A stretch of 64,000 bases of DNA from the NCBI GenBank assembly GCA_015680685.1, contig MNCI01002119.1, positions 1 through 64,000 of the forward strand, read 5' to 3'. The notes beneath the pieces are model-generated. The model ran no database searches and was not told the DNA's origin. It saw only the letters and a program-made list of their open reading frames with translations. The translations under genes and the position numbers were made by a program. The stretch comes from Gnetum montanum. Taxonomy: Eukaryota; Streptophyta; Gnetopsida; Gnetales; Gnetaceae. How positions within the stretch are numbered: the first letter of the stretch is position 1; each line of letters starts with the position of its first letter. Shown piece after piece: positions 1-11,818 of the stretch.

Positions 1-572
1 ATCAAGATTGATTCATATCCATTACATCACTTTAACTTACGAATAAATTTTCTTTCAATGCAATTTACTTTCCATGTACTTAGTTAATATTTACATTTTC
101 ATGCATATTAATCAATTCGCAAAATGAGCACAACTAGTTTCAAGCATAAACATGTATTCACTTAGAAATCCCAACAATGTTATTGCTTAGTTCACCCAGT
201 ATCATAACAATTGGTAATCCTAGTAGTGGGTACATGAGTTCAGAACATGTATGGCAAGTTGGGAATGAACACTCATCATCCTTAGGATAGTTTAGGATAT
301 ATGTCCTTAATATTAGTTAAATTAGTTAAATAATTAATTTTCATGTTTTTATATAGCTTAGCTAGAGCTACACAACATCAAGATTCATATGCCTCACATT
401 GGACTAAACCATATGTGATAAAGCTACCATTAGTCCAAGTGAGAAGAAAGTGACCTATGATCAACACTTAATAATCTAAATACCACATTAGCCCCATCCA
501 CAGAATTCAACTAAATGGTGCATATATGCTTACGGTTCATATAGTTGGGTGTAGGGGACACACCACTCATCA
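1..572 (+). repeat. Athila-type LTR remnant, 5' end outside the window
   Basis: The stretch is colinear with the Athila-type LTRs further right, above all E's. It shares a 'ggactaaaccatatgtgata' type segment near 395-425, the tail 'gtgtaggggacacaccactc', and a terminal TCATCA. No tRNA-Asp-type primer site follows, so it is a 3' or solo LTR, or a 5' LTR with a destroyed PBS. It is more diverged from the E, A and C LTRs than those are from each other. One N lies just outside it at 582. Confidence 0.6.
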
Positions 573-839
573 TCGTGTAACNGACATTGTATATTGAGTG
601 AAACTATTGCATCTATAATATTGTAGATTATTGTGGTCAAACATGAAAAACTTGATTTATCACTAAGCATGATTTTGATGTATCTTTGTTATATGTCTAT
701 TTGATAAATAACATTTGAATGTATTTTTATATACATATATATATATTATTTAAATCCTTTTAATGTATCTTTATCTACTAATATTCTTTAGATCATTTTG
801 ATGACTTTATTTCATATATAAATTTGTTGCTTTGATATT
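573..839. other. AT-rich spacer with no gene seen
   Basis: AT-rich sequence between the LTR remnant and the 5' LTR of D, including a TATA-rich run near 730-750. No coding potential or repeat family was recognised. It may be the original target DNA of D. Confidence 0.4.
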
Positions 840-2580
840 TGGAACACCACCAAATTCGGGCAATAGCACTTCAACGGAAAATTTTTCTAAGTGTCACCAT
901 AAGGAAACTTTTTCTAAGTGTTTGGCCCATGCTTCCACTATTGGGGCTATGCTTTGGAGCATAGCCAACGTAGCATGCAACATAGAACCAGATTTACAAA
1001 ATCTTCAAAGTGTCAAACAGTAGCTACAGAAATTTTTCTAAGTGTCTTGCTACACTTATATTCCTCCTACTACACTCTCCAGTGTAGCAAGCATAGCAGC
1101 ACTCTGATGTCTAGTCTGCACTAGTGTCAAGTGAAAAGTTGTTAAGCTAGCTCAACATGGAAGAGGCATTTGGCAGAATTTCTAACTCTTGAAGCTACCC
1201 CTCCTGCTATGCTCGAGAGTGTAGCAGGCATAGCAAGAACAAGGACTATAATTTTTGCTAGGATTTTTCTAAGTGTTCATGCTACACCTTGCCCAATCCT
1301 GCTACGCTCTCTAGCATAGTAAGTGTAGCAACATTAGACTTCAGCTTTTGTAAGAATTGCCTAATTGCTATGTTACGCTCCAGAGCGTAGCAACAAGAAA
1401 TTGCCTCCAAAACCTTCGAAAGTTTAGCATATGCCTTCATTCCAGCTCCAGCACTCCTCCAGCAAGCAGGACCAGCAAATTTCACTCTTTTTGTACCCCC
1501 CTCTATGTCCCAAAATTGTACCTATGTTCGATCCCACTCAAAAGAGGGAAGAATGCACTCCCAAAGCATAGCCTCCAAATTGCATTATTTTGCACTGTTT
1601 GTAGGTACATTGTGGTCTTGGAAAATGTAGTTCTAGTAGTGTAGCCATGGTCTGGTAGTCCCTTAGGGTCCAGTGGACCATACTAGAGCATAGCACCAGT
1701 TGCTTCAATGGGATCATAGCAAAAGTTAGTGTAGCCCCACCTACCCCTTTACCACATGACACTCGATCTGCACTTCATGCTAACCCTAAGCCTATAAATA
1801 TCCTTACATTCCACACTCTAGGGGTTGGAAATTCATTCTAGTACTAGCCATTTGAAACATTTGGCTAGCAAAATCCATGTAGTAGTTAGCATCTTAGAGT
1901 ACCATTTGACACTGAAGCACCTTGAGCACCCCATACATTAGAGCATATCAGCATCTTGACAACCCTTTGTGTTCCACTCAGCACTACAATGCACCACAAA
2001 CCCACATGACATTGCAGCAGCTAGCCCAGTAGGTACTAACCTCATAGTAGATGTTAGACTTCACCTCAGGACATCCTAGAGACTCTGGCTATGCTGCTAC
2101 TATGCCTGTTTGTACACTGCGTATCTCTTCAAAGATTAATTGTAATTGCTACACTCCATGTCTAGGGTGGCATCATTCTTTCTTTCTCTAAAACTTCATC
2201 ACATTTTAAGCATTTCCTCCATTGCATTTTAAGAATTTTCTTTGACATTCAGTATTGCATTCGTGTTTTTTGCTATTCTACATGTTTTATTGCATGCTTT
2301 TATCACCGTTCTTGTGCCAGGAAATCCTGCTATGCCCAAGCTTAGCCGAACTTGGTACTACCAAGAACACCATTAGCACTTGCATTTTTAGCTAACCACG
2401 CCACCCCCGGTTGTGCTTGATACCCTAGTTGCATTAGGTACAGTCCCTATTTGATTGACAAGATCTTTTAGGGTGCTTTGCCTCTATTTCCCAGCAGAGG
2501 CCCTTGCATAAAGGTGGGGTCAAGGCTATGCACCTACGAACCCCTTGGCATTCTAGCTGTTGACATTTTTAGTTGCTACA
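840..2580 (+). repeat. 5' LTR of D
   Basis: It starts TGGAACACCACC, matching the TGAAACACCAC start of the B, G and S2 LTRs, and ends GTTGCTACA, followed by a PBS that aligns with B's. A TATA box (TATAAATA) is at 1793-1800. A GGTTGG element about 30 nt downstream (1823-1828) is shared with B and S2. The U3 part carries repeated palindromic words of the form GCTACGCTCY..RGAGCGTAGC, for example near 946-967, 1068-1090, 1210-1230, 1306-1330 and 1373-1395. The distal part near 2480-2530 resembles the 'gaaggcagggtc' stretch of the other LTRs. Confidence 0.72.
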
Positions 2581-2584
2581 GTTT

Positions 2585-2604
2585 CTTAGCACTAGAAAGA
2601 GGGC
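2585..2604 (+). other. Primer-binding site of D (degenerate)
   Basis: 'cttagcactagaaagagggc' lies just inside the LTR end and aligns with B's 'attggcgctagaagaagggc'. I could not assign the tRNA with certainty. Confidence 0.5.
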
Positions 2605-2958
2605 ACCCCATTTCCTTCTACATTCAGTGGTAGTCCCATGTGCTCTCTGCACCTAAGTTACTTACTTCAAACTAGCATAGATGCGACACCCCTATGGCTA
2701 TCTATGATCCAGTTGGTTTAGATTAGTGCCAATTATTGGTTCCTTTGGAACCTCATAGGATAGAAGGTGAAGTGTATCTCTTGTACTTAGACCCAAAACT
2801 CTATGTGCTAGGCAGAGTGTAGCTTACCCTCAGGGTGAGAGTGTAGCACTAGAGTTAGGGATTTTTTAGCATTTCTATACTTATTTATTTTTAGCAATTG
2901 TTATACTTAACTATTTATTTGCCAGCGTTGCACCTTTTGCATTTTTTCTCATAGTAGC
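2605..2958 (+). other. Untranslated leader of D
   Basis: Sequence between the PBS and the gag ATG. No gene was seen. Words such as 'gtgtagcac' recall the LTR words. Confidence 0.4.
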
Positions 2959-5192
2959 ATGAACCCTGAAGAGCCTTCAACCTCTACCTCAAGTGCAGTT
3001 GTTGTTTGACCTATTTAGCAAGAATTAAAAATTGACATTCCTAGAGCTAGGGGCCCCATCTTTGTGGGAAGGTAATCCCTCAAGCTTCACAACCAATCTC
3101 CCGAGCCATGGTGCTTGATAAAGACAAATACAACCTCCTTTGTGCAAACGTCCAAGTGGGAATCCCCTTAGACCTCCAAAGATGGATGCAAAGCAAGGTT
3201 ATGAACTTGTACATAGGAATGGGAGAGAGTACCTCCTTGCTCCTAATTATTTGAACCACCTCATTGAGACCTTTCGGTGGTTGCTCAACCAACTCATCTG
3301 ATTAAGTGGATCAAACGAGCACAACGTAGCAAATGACTACGAGGAGCCCTTGCAGGATGGATAAGAAGAATTTTAAGCTTATTCAAAGAATGAGATCCCT
3401 TCTATGTCTCTTTCCTACCATCTTCCTCTAATGTCATTCTTTCGCAGTCTTAGCCATCTACCTTTACTAAGGTAGCAACATCTCCCCCATCACCACCTAG
3501 GTTGATGACTATCGTAGCAAGCCATCAAGCGCATATGTATTAGGGTGCAGGATCATCTGTCACCTCGTCCTTCATGGTCTTGGCATAATATCTACAATCC
3601 TCTATGCTAGCATCCATGATGTTGACCTAGCCCTACATGCACACGATGCTGATGTCCTAGCCACATATGAGTCAGGCATTGTACATCTCACCTATCTCTA
3701 TGGTGCCCCCTATGATAGCCCAAGCCACAATCATGTGGTGGGGCCCTGCCTTCCTACCCTAGGCACAACACATGCAATAGCAACATGCATGACATCCTCT
3801 ATAGCAATACACCCAACAAGCATCCTATGTGGTTACACAACCTAGAATGGGGTTGTGGAGCATGCCAATAGCACAACACGCTGCACAACCAATGTAGCTC
3901 ACCGCACCCACACTGAGCCTGGATCAAGCATTCTAGCTCATTCAGACACTCACTAAAGAGGTTAAGTGGCTTAAGGCCACCTCTTCTAATATGGTCCAAG
4001 TGATGGACTTTTACCGGGATGATTCCATTAGTCCTATTGTCCCATCACTGACCTTACCTCCTGGAATTCAACTTCCTTAGTTCACCAAATGTAACGATGA
4101 AGGGAACCCCCATGCCCATCTAGTAACCTTTCAATCCAAGTGCCTTTTGTTGCAATTGTGGTGACATGTAATCATTTGCATGTTTGCCATGTCCCTAACC
4201 GGTCAGGTGCTAGATTGGTATGGTGTGCTCCCCAGGGCCTTCACATCTTTGTTAGAGGATTTGCTTAGTCAATTTGTCACTTGCTTTAAGTACAACTTGA
4301 AGCTTAAGGTGATCCTATACCAACTTATGCAAGTCAAGTAGGGCCACTTAGAGCTCGTTCAAAAGTTCATCCAATGATGGAGCATTGCACTTAATGAAAT
4401 CTGTGAGCCCATCACGGAAACTCATCTATTGGCCATTTTCAAAGGTGTAGTAAATGAATTCATTAATTTGAAACTATACTATCTTGCCCCATACTCCCTA
4501 AGCCAAGAATTCACTCTAACAAAGAGCATTCATGATGTGGTGAAAGCTAGTAAGGATCTAACCTATGTGGCCTACAAGAATGCACATGCAAAGAAAGACA
4601 AGGAAAAGGGAAAGGTAATAACAACCATTGTAGCAATGGCCAATGAGGCCAAGTCAAACAACGTCAAACCAATGACCAAGGAAACCAAAGCCCTAGCCAA
4701 CAACAAGGCAACTGGCTTTGGAACTGTGGTAACCAACCAATTTGCGCCATTAGCAGCTACAGGACAAACTACCCCAAGGCCAAACTTTGAGTGCAAGATT
4801 GCTCAAAGTATACACTATTTCCCATCAAGTCGTTAGAACTATTGGGTCAAATGCTTAGTGTTGGGTGCATCCAATACAAGAAAATGTTTGAAGATGCTCA
4901 CAAGCATCATGATTGCTACTGCAAGCTCCTCAGAAATCCATCAAAAGCTACACTAGACAAGCCTCTGGTCCAAAAACACTTCAAGTTAGACTGGTTCTGC
5001 CATTATCATCAATTTCCTGGCCATGACATGGGCTTCTACATGGCCTTACAGGATGACATCCAATGCATGATTGACCAAGGCCAGTTGGTTCTTGATTCGA
5101 CCAACCCAATTCGACCAGAAAATCAATCAATAAATGGCATAGGCTATGTCATCAATGCCATTAGCATTGATAACAGTGTAGGATTGACATGA
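2959..5192 (+). pseudogene. gag of D, broken
   Basis: The start at 2959 aligns with the gag start of B (both begin Met-Asn-Pro). The conserved Gag block lies at about 3940-4640, with segments such as MSLTGQVLDWYGVLP and the long coding piece 4429-4836, which aligns with B's Gag up to the lysine-rich KDKEKGK stretch. The zinc-knuckle-like block near 4990-5030 (FCHYHQFPGHDMGFY) has lost a cysteine that B retains. The reading frame shifts near 4790, and stops interrupt the part before 4429. Gag would form the capsid particle; this copy cannot do so. Confidence 0.75.
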
Positions 5193-5375
5193 GAGCCATT
5201 TGTGGTTCATGTGTCCTTTGATAGCATTGGGGCCTCCTCGACACCAACCAGTCCAAGGAATCCCTTTGTTATCAAAGCACCACCTTGGGCATCCATGACA
5301 TCCTTTGTGGTTAGGACCCCATAGCATGTTGTAGTGAATACAACCTAGACACCCTTTGTCGTTAGGATGCCACAA
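5192..5375 (+). repeat. Degenerate PFVVRIP-type peptide repeats in gag-pro of D
   Basis: Four units read as PFVVHV, PFVIKA, SFVVRT and PFVVRM, spaced by proline- and serine-rich linkers. They sit between the zinc knuckle and the protease, exactly where B has six such units. Their role is unknown. Confidence 0.6.
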
Positions 5376-5646
5376 TGTGTGGACCCTTCATTGCGTCCAG
5401 TGGTGGACACTATAATAGGCCTTGCTTGCTCAAGGCCTCATCCTTAATACAACACCAGGTAGTCAAGGTGGTAGCTCAGGAGGCCAAATGAGCTCCTCAT
5501 TGACTGAATGATGAGGGAATGCATGGCGTTAGGTCCACCTAAGCTTGTCCCCTTGTTTACTACTATAAGTGACCAAAAACCAAGCATTGAGGCTCATAGG
5601 TAGGTATAAAAAAAAGCCCAAATCTCCTCCCTAAGAAATTTTCCTT

Positions 5647-6612
5647 TTGAATCGCATGGAGGAGATGAAAGCTAACAAGACAACTGATGGCGATAAAGAC
5701 TTTCTAGATGCATTGGCACAAGTCAAGCAGGATTTTAAACAAAAGAATACAACCTTGAGCCTATATGACTTGGTGATAACCTCCTCTACTCATTGTGAGG
5801 CATTAGTTTGCATGTTGGCCTCCATTCCTATCAAAGAGGACATCCCAGTGAATAAACAAGCCATCTATGCTATGATGCTTCCTTCATCGCCTCAAGAGTC
5901 AGTTTTAACGGCTTTAGCATTTCCTGATGAGGTAATCAAGGTCGACCCTGAAAAGGGGTAGGTCACCACTACATCGATGATTATAACCATCCACATAGGG
6001 CAATGCAAGATTTGTAGGGTGCATGTCGATGATCGGGTGATGACTAATGGCATACCATTCCTAGTCATTGACAAAACTGGCTTGGCTAACCAAATATAGG
6101 CCACAAAGATGACATGCCTCAAGTTCTTTAATGGATCATGCATCATCATGAAGGGAATGATCACAATAGCCTTTGTGGTAGTGAACCAATTCCCCACTAT
6201 AGCTGAATTCATTATCATCGAGGAGATGCCTAAGTTTAACTTGATTTTGGAAAGGCCTTGGCTAGCCTAATTACAGGTTGTCTCCTCCCCCATTAACCAA
6301 GAGATCCACCTTCTATATGAAGGTGGAGAAGTGATTATACATGGTGATAACTTGGTCCCTCCCACCATCAACAACATTGACAGAGGCCAAGGGTTGGAGG
6401 TAGAGTTCCCTGATGACATGCCACCTATGGAGGACAAGAGTCAACCTTGTTTGGCAAACCCATCTAAAGGACCAAAAGAGGCTAATACCCTCCCTAAGGA
6501 AGCTTTATGGGTAGAATTTCCCTTTAGCATCAACAATGAAGGTATAGATGAATACTGCTTCGTGTTGCCCAGGCCCTATGCACCCCCTAACCCACATCAG
6601 GTTAGGAAGTGA
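5647..6612 (+). pseudogene. Protease part of gag-pro of D, broken
   Basis: It begins with the block LSLYDLVITS and contains a retropepsin-like region near 5960-6330. The active-site segment reads VHVDDR, where B has VHVDDG. A second conserved piece reads FNLILERPWL. In-frame stops occur, for example near 5959 and 6098. The C-terminal tail runs open from 6331 to 6612 and ends where B's gag-pro also ends, so the polyprotein seems to finish here with RT encoded in a separate block. Confidence 0.68.
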
Positions 6613-6875
6613 CTACGTGACTAAGGTACTCCCTTAGTGCAACATGTGCTAGGTGCCTACTTGCCCTTAACCTTTTGCATGCCCTGTTAGCCTTTGCTTG
6701 CATCATTACATTCCACATGGTTGCTTGTGTTTTGCATTATTTACTTTCTTATGCATTCACTTCTCTTGCTCATGCATTTTCATTTGGTCTTTTTATGCAT
6801 TAGAAAAACATCAAAACACATAAAAATTATAAAACTAACATTGCAAAAAAAAACAAAGCATGTGGCTTAAAAAGG
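6613..6875 (+). other. Start of D spacer I, then the E target site
   Basis: Non-coding. The last five bases (6871-6875, AAAGG) are the left target-site duplication of E. Confidence 0.6.
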
Positions 6876-7683
6876 TGATGAGTCATGAATTTTTGGCTGT
6901 GATATCATGTACACGATATCATGTACGTGATATCGCAGCTTGTCTCCTCATCTATAAATAAGAGGTAAGAAAATTTAGTTTTTAGTTTTTTAAAGGTTAA
7001 TTTTTCAATAGTTTTTAGTACTTTAGTTTTTCCCCTCAACCCTTTTCTCCCAGTGCATGCCCACAATGTGATGATTGTAATTGTATGACATCCTTATTCG
7101 AGTGTGACGTACTTGGACACACACATGATTGACAATAAAGATCGAGATTACTTCATCATTGCAGCATCCACTTAGCTTAATTATTTATTTATTTGTTATT
7201 TTTATTTACTGCTTTCTTAGTTAATATCTATCTACCCTTATCTTCTAGTAACACAGAATGAGTACAACTTAATCACAAGCATTTAAGTGTGACTACTTGG
7301 TAACCTAGTAGCATACCTAGGCCATGCATTTGGTTATCCCAGTGGTAGTTGTGCATGAGGTCCAAGATGTGTACAGATAATTGAGGAATAGATGCTCATC
7401 ACACTTAGGCTAGTTTAGATTCTCTCTCTCACACACTCTCTCTCCTAGTTTAGTTATTATTTCCCATCATCCTCAGGAGTAGCATTAGTGTAGGAACATA
7501 GCATACACCTCACTCTGGACTAAACCATACGTGAAAAAGCTAATACTAGTCCAGGTGGGAAGACAACGAACTATGAGTAACTATCTAGATACCACAACTA
7601 GTCCATCTGTGGAGTTCGACCGGATCATGCATGAAATGTTCGTATTCATATGGTTAAGTGTAGGGGTATCTCGCTGCTCATCA
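6876..7683 (+). repeat. 5' LTR of E
   Basis: 808 bp, starting TGATGAGTCATG and ending CTCATCA. U3 carries GATATC palindromes in words like GTACGTGATATCGC just upstream of the TATA box (TATAAATA, 6953-6960). It has fewer such words than the 3' LTR. Confidence 0.87.
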
Positions 7684-7684
7684 T

Positions 7685-7702
7685 TGGCACTATTTCTGGG
7701 GA
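7685..7702 (+). other. Primer-binding site of E (tRNA-Asp type)
   Basis: 'tggcactatttctgggga' matches the usual Athila primer site TGGCGCCGTTGCCGGGGA at 13 of 18 positions by eye. Four of the five differences are transitions, as expected for decay of methylated cytosines. One base separates it from the LTR. Confidence 0.75.
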
Positions 7703-7824
7703 CGGTGCTAGTTATCTAGATTAGTTATATCATACAAGGTCGTTGTATAGGAATTAACGATATATCTTTTACAAAGAAATAATTAAAAAAAGTCACATAC
7801 AAATTCACACACAATTTCACAATC

Positions 7825-9550
7825 ATGCGTCTCCTACAAGACTACGATAATGCCACATCTAGTGTAGAAATTCATTGGAGAACCAACGAAATATATGACA
7901 ATGAAGATTGGAGTACGTAATATGAGGTGGGGGTTTCTTATAAACATAAATGAAGGCAACATCATTCCAATGCACAAAAGCATAATTTACTTGATGACAA
8001 TGAACCCTTACTAGCCACTACAAGCCTAACACAAATACAAGAGGCTGTTCTAATCTCCCGTAGGCATTGTAAAGAGAGCTGTCTACCCAGGCTTAATTTA
8101 AACCACTTTCCCAATTTCTCAGGAGGCTATGACGTAGATTCGCAACAACATTTACAAGCCTTCTATGATTCCTGTGCATGGAAAAACATTGACAATGGTT
8201 GAAAAAAACTCACTTGTTGGCCAAGAAAACGTATGGTATAGATCGTTAAAACCAAATTCAATTTGACGTTGGCCAACAATGGTAGAACTCTCTAACGAAA
8301 GATATCAAACCTATGCAAGAGTGTCAGCCTTGAGGAAACAAATCCAAGAGTGGAAACAAGCATAACATGAACCCTTGGACATGGCCTTAGAAAGATATTA
8401 TGCACTGTTAAACAAGTGTCTAGGCCATGAGTTCTCCGAGGAAAGGCTAATGTACCATATCATTGATGGGCTTCATGATAAAACAAGAGAGACCCTAGGG
8501 ATGTATGCCCAAGGTCAACTATATGAACTACAAACCCATCAATTCCAAGAGCTTATTAAGCAGGTAGCAAAAGAAGAAGGAGAAATGGCTAGATGGGAGA
8601 GTGTTGAAAAACATCAATGGGACCAAAATCTCAACTTAACAGAGGTTCATAATCACAAAAAGGATAAATTAACCTATCTCAAGGAGGAAGAATCATCTTT
8701 TCCAGTACAACAATCATTAGATGAAATCGAGACAAAGATCAATAAGATGCTGGAATGGATGCATAAAAAGTGTGGGGAATATATCAATAATATTGGAGAT
8801 AGAGTTTTGACAACATGAGAAGTAGGACTCAATATCATTAGATGATCAGAAAGAAGGGATGAGGAAAATAAGAGCTCAACTGCGGATCATGCGTATGAAT
8901 GCAACATTTTCTTGTACGATCACCCCAAGAACCAATGCCCAATCTTGTTACATTTATATGAGCATTGGGGAAGCACGTTAAACCCAGAGTTCGTACAGAG
9001 ATACTATGTTCGATCATAGTGGCAAAAATCCTAGTCATGGGGGAAGCGATCCCTAAATTGGAGACATCCTTCATATCATCCGAATCCAAATGCTTATCTA
9101 GTCCAACATCCTGTTTTCCCAACTAGGTCGACATACTCTACCTCACCGCATTATCATTCTCCTTAATACTATCAGTCCATGTCCTCAACACAACCACCTC
9201 CTTGTGTACCTTACACTTTCCCTAAATTTCAATGTTCTCATCCTTTCCCTCCTTCTACATTGCCACCAATTGTTCCTGAAGTGTCTACACTACAGCAAAA
9301 GCCCATAAATGTTACTTGTGCTACTATTTCCAACAGCAGTGAGAGACCTCTTCAACATCAAAGGTGTCCCTTCTTTAGACATGACCGTAGGAAGGGACAA
9401 TACAGTTCCAAGGCCACTGCATTCTCTAACTCAGCACAAGTCCAACACTATGGTGCATCCTTCTCTTCAAACACAATGCCTCGTGTTACTTCATCAGGGC
9501 CACCAATTAACACTCCAAAAACCATATGGCCCAATGAATATAGCCATTGA
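7825..9550 (+). pseudogene. gag of E, broken
   Basis: It aligns with the Gag of A and C from its first block (near 8100, NFSGGYDVDSQQHLQAFYD) to 8375-8818, which reads open for 147 codons and includes LGMYAQGQLYELQTHQFQEL. A downstream piece (9179-9550) is rich in Pro, Ser and Gln, like the Gag tail of A. Several stops and at least one frame change lie between the pieces. No catalytic domain follows. Confidence 0.72.
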
Positions 9551-10176
9551 GGGCGACATCCTGATCCTTGCATACCATCTTCCGGTCTCAAGTATCATAG
9601 TGGGTCAACTCTTTATCTGGGAACCACATCTTATAAATTGCCCCACTATACTTACTATAATTAGGTGTGTGAACCCCAATGGGGTAAGTATGACTGAGTC
9701 TCAATATTTTCAACATGCAAGGATCTTCACCTTTTATTTATTAATCCTGCTTGTTATTAAAATTGGGAATATCCCTAAAAACTAAATAGTTGAGCATGGT
9801 AAAGAAGGCTGACTGGGATGCCTCTATGGCACAAGCGTAAACTTACATGCACACTAAGGCACTCAAGGCCTTACAAGAGGAGAAACTCTAGGCCATACTT
9901 CAACGTCATCAAATCCCAAGACCTGGAGCACAAGATAAGGGAAAGAAACCCATGGAGGAGCCACCACCACCAGGAACCACATGAGTTCCACCCAATTATG
10001 CAGCTATAGGATTTTCTTTTGCGTTCTCTGTGTTGTGTCTCAATTTTGTTCTGATTTCACACTGCGGCATGAATCCATTCTCGTCAGTCAATAATCCCAT
10101 ACCTATCCATTGTGTAATCAATGGAGCTTGTTCTCACTTTAACTTGAGGATAAGTTTTCATTCAGTCATGGGGGTA
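9551..10176 (+). other. Internal 3' region of E with polypurine tract
   Basis: No recognisable domain. Reading frames at 9309-9785 and 9818-10009 have no family resemblance I can name. The polypurine tract lies at about 10167-10176, abutting the 3' LTR, and matches C's tract in sequence and place. Confidence 0.55.
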
Positions 10177-11055
10177 TGATGAGTCATGAATTGTTGTCTG
10201 TGATATTGCATCCATGATATCACGTACGCGATATCACGTACATGATATGGCGTACATGATATCGCAGCCTAGACGTGATATCACATATGCAATATCACAA
10301 CCTATCTCCTCATCTATAAATAAGAGGTATGTAGATTTAGTTTTTAGTTTTTAAAAGGTTAAGTTTTAAATAGTTTTTAGTACGTCAATTTTTCCCCTCA
10401 ACCCTTTTCTCCTAGTGCATGCCCGCAGTGTGATGATTGTAATTGTACGACATCCTTATTCGAGTGTGATGTACTTGGACACATACATGACTGACAATAA
10501 ATATTGAGATTACTTCATCATTGTAGCATCCACTTAGCTTAATTAATTATTTATTTATTATTGTTATTTACTGCTTTCTTAGTTAATATCTCTCTACCCT
10601 TATCTCCTAGTAATGCGGAATGAGTACAACTTAATCACAAGCATTTAAGTGTGACTACTTGGTAACCCAGTAGTGTACCTAGGCCATGCATTTGGTAATC
10701 CCAGTGGTAGTCGTGCATGAGGTCCAAGATGTGTATAGATGATTGAGGAATGCATGCTCATCACACTTAGGCTAGTTTAGATTCTCTCACACACACACAC
10801 TCTCTCCTAGTTTAGTTGATATTATTTCCCATCATCCTCAGGAGTAGCATTAGTGTAGGAATACATCATACGCCTCACTCTAGACTAAACCATATGTGAC
10901 AAAGCTAATACTAGTCCAGGTGGGAAGATAGCGAACTACGATCTACGAGTAACTATCTAGATACCACAACTAGTTCGTCTATAGAGTTCGACCAGATCGT
11001 GCGTGAAACACTCGTATTCGTATGGTTGAGTGTAGGGGTATCTTGCTACTCATCA
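10177..11055 (+). repeat. 3' LTR of E
   Basis: 879 bp, about 70 bp longer than the 5' LTR. The extra length lies in the U3 array of GATATC-containing words (near 10197-10300). The TATA box TATAAATA is at 10315-10322. It ends CTCATCA, then the TSD AAAGG. Confidence 0.87.
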
Positions 11056-11060
11056 AAAGG

Positions 11061-11818
11061 CCTTAAACTAACACATGGTCCAAAAAGGCCTTAAATTAGC
11101 CCACGGCCCACGAAGGCCTTAAACTAGTGCATGGCCCACCATGGCCTAAAATTGGCAACGTCTTTCTTCCACTACATGGCTTGTCATGGCCTTAAATTGG
11201 CAATCTTTCTCGCATCTCTACTGCTCGAAAAGGCATTAAACTAGTGTATGGCCTACCATGGCCAAAAACTAGCACCTTGCAGCCTACCACGGCCCAAAAC
11301 TGGCAACCATTTCCTTTTATTGTTGATAAGAATTAACCTTAAACTAGCAATCACCATGGCCCGAAATGGCCTTAAACTAGCAATGGACCTTTTGCCATGG
11401 CCTTAAATTGGCAATCTTTCTCGCATCTCTACTGCTCGAAAAGGCCTTAAACTAGTGTATGGCCTACCATGGCCAAAAACTAGCACCTTGCAGCCTACCA
11501 CGGCCCAAAACTGGCAACCATTTCCTTTTATTGATGATAAGAAATAACCTTAAACTAGCAATCACCATGGCCCGAAATGGCCTTAAACTAGCAATGGACC
11601 TTTTGCCATGGCCTTAAACTAGAATGGGGCCCACAAGGAGCCTAATAATATAAACTAGTTGCATTATCCACATTAAACAGTTAACAAAATAAACATGAAG
11701 TTTCACATACAATCCTCATTGCAAAAAGTATAAGTTTTATTATATCTCTATTAGCAGGAGTACATAGCATGACCATGTAACAAAAATGATGAAAGTGAAA
11801 AATTTCCTAGCATCCGGG
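11061..11818 (+). repeat. D spacer I: TTAAACT repeat array
   Basis: Many degenerate units with the core GGCCTTAAACTAGCA, mixed with 'catggccc' words. It contains the 211 bp tandem duplication listed separately. It separates the end of gag-pro from the 3' end of the antisense gene. B has an equivalent array in the same place. No coding potential. Confidence 0.75.
11190..11611 (+). repeat. Tandem duplication, two units of 211 bp
   Basis: Units 11190-11400 and 11401-11611 are nearly identical; only a few differences are visible by eye (for example 'ttgttgataagaatta' versus 'ttgatgataagaaata'). A third unit starts at 11612 and breaks off. The near identity contrasts with the heavy decay of D, so the duplication is recent or has been homogenised. 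Confidence 0.88.

Larger units (their letters stand above)
6876..11055 (+). mobile_element. E: gag-only, non-autonomous Athila-type LTR element
   Basis: Two LTRs with TGATGAG...TCATCA ends flank 2.5 kb of internal sequence. The target-site duplication is AAAGG (6871-6875 and 11056-11060). The PBS resembles the complement of the tRNA-Asp 3' end, and a polypurine tract CATGGGGGTA touches the 3' LTR. Only gag-like sequence is present inside. I found no protease, RT, RNase H or integrase. A deletion derivative such as this would depend on proteins from full-length relatives like A and C. It is inserted in spacer I of D, in the same orientation. Confidence 0.88.

Noticed and set aside
1-572. LTR remnant as the 5' LTR of D
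   Set aside because: It is of the Athila type (TCATCA end, E-like sequence); D's own LTR starts at 840 and ends at its PBS.
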